Assembly: GCA_012036375.1 (NCBI GenBank)
Contig: JAAUOI010000210.1
Location: 1 to 5,809, forward strand
Reading direction: 5' to 3'
Origin: Allobrachymonas sp.
GTDB lineage: Bacteria; Pseudomonadota; Gammaproteobacteria; Burkholderiales; Burkholderiaceae_C
Length of the DNA: 5,809 nt
Shown here piece after piece: positions 3,994-5,809 of this stretch. The translations under genes and the position numbers were made by a program. How positions within the stretch are numbered: position 1 is the stretch's first letter; every line of letters begins with the position of its first letter. The notes beneath the pieces were generated by a model. That model did not search any database. It saw only the letters and a list, made by a program, of their open reading frames with translations, and was not told where the DNA came from.

Positions 3994-5682
3994 ATGACCA
4001 AATTTGTCTTCGTCACCGGCGGCGTGGTGTCTTCCTTAGGCAAGGGCATCGCCTCCGCATCACTGGCCGCGATCCTTGAATCGCGCGGCCTCAAAGTCAC
4101 CCTCATCAAACTCGATCCGTACATCAACGTCGATCCAGGCACGATGTCGCCCTTCCAGCATGGCGAAGTGTTCGTCACTGACGATGGCGCGGAAACCGAT
4201 CTGGATCTTGGCCACTACGAGCGCTTTGTGGAAACGCGCATGAAAAAGGCCAACAACTTCACCACCGGCAAAATTTACCAATCCGTGCTGGAGAAAGAGC
4301 GGCGCGGCGATTATTTGGGCAAAACGGTGCAAGTGATTCCGCATGTGACCAACGAAATCCAAGAATTCATCAAGCGCGGCGCGGGTTTTGGCACGCCAGA
4401 GGCGGTGGATGTGGCGATTGTAGAAATCGGTGGCACGGTGGGCGATATCGAATCCCTGCCCTTCTTAGAGGCCGTGCGCCAATTAAGCCTGCGCTCCGGC
4501 GTGGGCAACACAGCCTTTGTGCATTTGACCTATGTACCATTCATCAAAGCCGCAGGCGAATTGAAGACCAAGCCCACGCAGCACACGGTGCAAAAGCTGC
4601 GCGAAATCGGCATCCAACCAGATGCCCTGCTCTGCCGCGCGGATCGCAAAATCCCGGAAGACGAAGCTGAGAAAATTTCGCTCTTTACCAATGTGCAGCC
4701 TTGGGGCGTGATCAGCATGTGGGATGTGGACACGATCTACCAAGTCCCGCGCATGCTGCATGAGCAAGGGCTCGATGGACTCATCTGCGACAAGCTGCGC
4801 CTCAATACTCCACCCGCAAAATTAGCACGTTGGGATGGCCTCGTGCATGCGGTGGAGCATCCGCAATCGGATGTGAGCATTGCGATGGTGGGCAAGTATG
4901 TCGATCTGTCGGACAGCTACAAATCGCTCAACGAAGCGCTGAAACACGCCGGCCTGAAAAATCAAGCCCGCGTCACCATTGAATACATCGATTCAGAAAC
5001 ACTCAACACTGACAACGTCGCGCAGCTCGCTAAATTTGATGCCGTGCTGGTGCCCGGCGGCTTTGGTGCGCGTGGTGTGGAAGGCAAGATCGCTGCTGCC
5101 AAATTCGCGCGTGAAAACAAAATTCCATATCTGGGCATTTGCCTCGGTATGCAAGTAGCCACCATCGAATACGCTCGGCACATGGCGGGCCTGAAAGATG
5201 CCAACAGCACAGAATTTGATGCCAACAGCCCGCATCCTGTCATCGCACTCATTACTGAATGGAAAGACAAAGACGGCTCTATCCAAAAGCGCGATGAAAA
5301 ATCCGATCTCGGCGGCACCATGCGCCTAGGCGCGCAAAGCTCCGATGTCGCCAAAGGCACGCTCGCGCACAGCATCTATGGCGATGTGGTCACCGAGCGA
5401 CATCGCCATCGCTATGAAGCCAACGTCAATTATTTGGACACCTTGCGCAAAGCAGGCTTGGTGATTTCTGCCCTCACGCAGCGCGAGCAGCTCACAGAGA
5501 TTGTGGAGCTGCCCAAGAGCGTCCACCCGTGGTTCATCGGCGTGCAATTCCACCCCGAATTCAAATCCACGCCATGGGATGGGCATCCACTGTTCAACGC
5601 CTTCATCAAAGCTGCGCTCGATCATCAAGGCACAGGCAAAGCCCTCAAGCCTGTGCCTACGGCTCAATCCAGCGCCGCCTAA
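3994..5682 (+). CDS. pyrG: CTP synthase (glutamine-hydrolysing)
   Basis: Makes CTP from UTP, ATP and glutamine, the last step of pyrimidine nucleotide synthesis, as a cytoplasmic tetramer. The protein is 562 residues, slightly longer than the 545 of E. coli. The N-terminal amidoligase domain (about 1-268) opens MTKFVFVTGGVVSSLGKG, with the P-loop-like SSLGKG at 13-18, and carries the metal ligands Asp71 (in ETDLDLGHYERF) and Glu144 (VEIGGTVGDIES). The glutamine amidotransferase domain (about 295-545) has the oxyanion-region PGGFGARG at 354-361, the nucleophile Cys383 in GICLGMQ, and the His520/Glu522 pair in FHPEF. All catalytic residues are present. About 20 residues after 543 (QGTGKALKPVPTAQSSAA) look like an unstructured, Ala/Ser/Pro-rich tail. 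The start at 3994 is the universal one. pyrG is divergent from tRNA-Val. No partner gene follows within the 127 bp to the window edge; kdsA and eno often follow pyrG in related bacteria (recall). Confidence 0.98.
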   Translation: MTKFVFVTGGVVSSLGKGIASASLAAILESRGLKVTLIKLDPYINVDPGTMSPFQHGEVFVTDDGAETDLDLGHYERFVETRMKKANNFTTGKIYQSVLEKERRGDYLGKTVQVIPHVTNEIQEFIKRGAGFGTPEAVDVAIVEIGGTVGDIESLPFLEAVRQLSLRSGVGNTAFVHLTYVPFIKAAGELKTKPTQHTVQKLREIGIQPDALLCRADRKIPEDEAEKISLFTNVQPWGVISMWDVDTIYQVPRMLHEQGLDGLICDKLRLNTPPAKLARWDGLVHAVEHPQSDVSIAMVGKYVDLSDSYKSLNEALKHAGLKNQARVTIEYIDSETLNTDNVAQLAKFDAVLVPGGFGARGVEGKIAAAKFARENKIPYLGICLGMQVATIEYARHMAGLKDANSTEFDANSPHPVIALITEWKDKDGSIQKRDEKSDLGGTMRLGAQSSDVAKGTLAHSIYGDVVTERHRHRYEANVNYLDTLRKAGLVISALTQREQLTEIVELPKSVHPWFIGVQFHPEFKSTPWDGHPLFNAFIKAALDHQGTGKALKPVPTAQSSAA

Positions 5683-5736
5683 GTTGGGTGAACTTGCCTT
5701 CTTTTTGGTACTATTTGGAAGTAATTGAGAGGGTCA

Positions 5737-5806
5737 TTTTTTTAAGCCAAATTGGCTGTTAGCCGGCATAAAAATGTGCGCAGAGTGCTATTTTTATTTT
5801 ATAGCA
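5737..5806 (-). repeat. Interspersed extragenic repeat, copy C, with AT-rich hairpin
   Basis: On the minus strand this copy begins with hairpin TGCTAT-AAAATAAAA-ATAGCA (5786-5806, 6-bp stem, 9-nt loop), continues CTCTGCGCACATTTTTA, then the core TGCCGGCTAAC (5758-5768) and the palindrome AGCCAATTTGGCT (5745-5757), and ends in a run of seven A (5737-5743). It is the most complete of the three copies and has both hairpins intact. It lies 54 bp after the pyrG stop in the opposite orientation to copies A and B. Confidence 0.8.
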
Positions 5807-5809
5807 TAC

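Noticed and set aside
4962..5375. Minus-strand open frame of 137 codons inside pyrG, and several others at 4060-4767 and 5326-5667.
   Set aside because: All lie opposite the conserved pyrG coding frame; low-complexity His/Ala/Arg/Ser-rich translations typical of antisense shadows.
5680..5712. AAGTTGGGTGAACTT followed by a T-rich stretch as a pyrG terminator.
   Set aside because: The stem is only five AT-rich pairs and the T-run does not directly follow it; too weak to call.
5737..5757. T7 plus AGCCAAATTGGCT as an intrinsic terminator for pyrG.
   Set aside because: The T-run comes before the hairpin in the pyrG direction, and in the other direction the run is A, so the order is wrong for an intrinsic terminator.

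Overview
The window reads as a stretch of chromosome from a betaproteobacterium of the order Burkholderiales, most likely Comamonadaceae or a close relative. The HisS, GlnB, DgkA and PyrG proteins all look like that group's orthologues, base composition is moderately GC-rich with AT-rich intergenic gaps, and a short interspersed repeat of the kind I associate with Comamonadaceae genomes occurs three times. This placement is from recall of family sequences, not from a search.

Layout. Positions 1-1464 are on the minus strand. An AbrB/MazE-type antitoxin (1240-1464) and a Doc/Fic-fold toxin (832-1227) form a compact toxin-antitoxin pair. The start of hisS (1-820, running off the window edge) follows only 11 bp behind the toxin. 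A nested set of inverted GATTGAA arms sits on the doc/hisS junction. From 1465 to 1685 lies a divergent intergenic region with the toxin-antitoxin promoter and repeat copy A. Positions 1686-3266 hold a tight plus-strand cluster: an RDD-family membrane protein, diacylglycerol kinase (dgkA), and a LOG-family nucleotide phosphoribohydrolase. The RDD and LOG genes are each broken by one extra base in a homopolymer run (T6 at 1935-1940 and G5 at 2767-2771).

Positions 3282-3344 hold repeat copy B, which touches the stop codon of the converging PII gene glnB (3345-3683, minus). Next come an intrinsic terminator (3779-3810) and tRNA-Val(GAC) (3821-3897, minus). Back to back with the tRNA is pyrG (3994-5682, plus). 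The -10 boxes of the tRNA and of pyrG form an 11-bp perfect inverted repeat. Copy C of the repeat and an AT-rich hairpin fill the end of the window (5737-5806).

Functionally these are mostly housekeeping genes (translation, nitrogen signalling, nucleotide and lipid metabolism). The toxin-antitoxin pair is the only clearly accessory module. I found no convincing new multi-gene system. The most unusual points are the physical coupling of an essential synthetase gene to a toxin-antitoxin operon through an inverted-repeat junction, the dense extragenic repeat family, and the two homopolymer frameshifts in one short operon, which may be sequencing errors.
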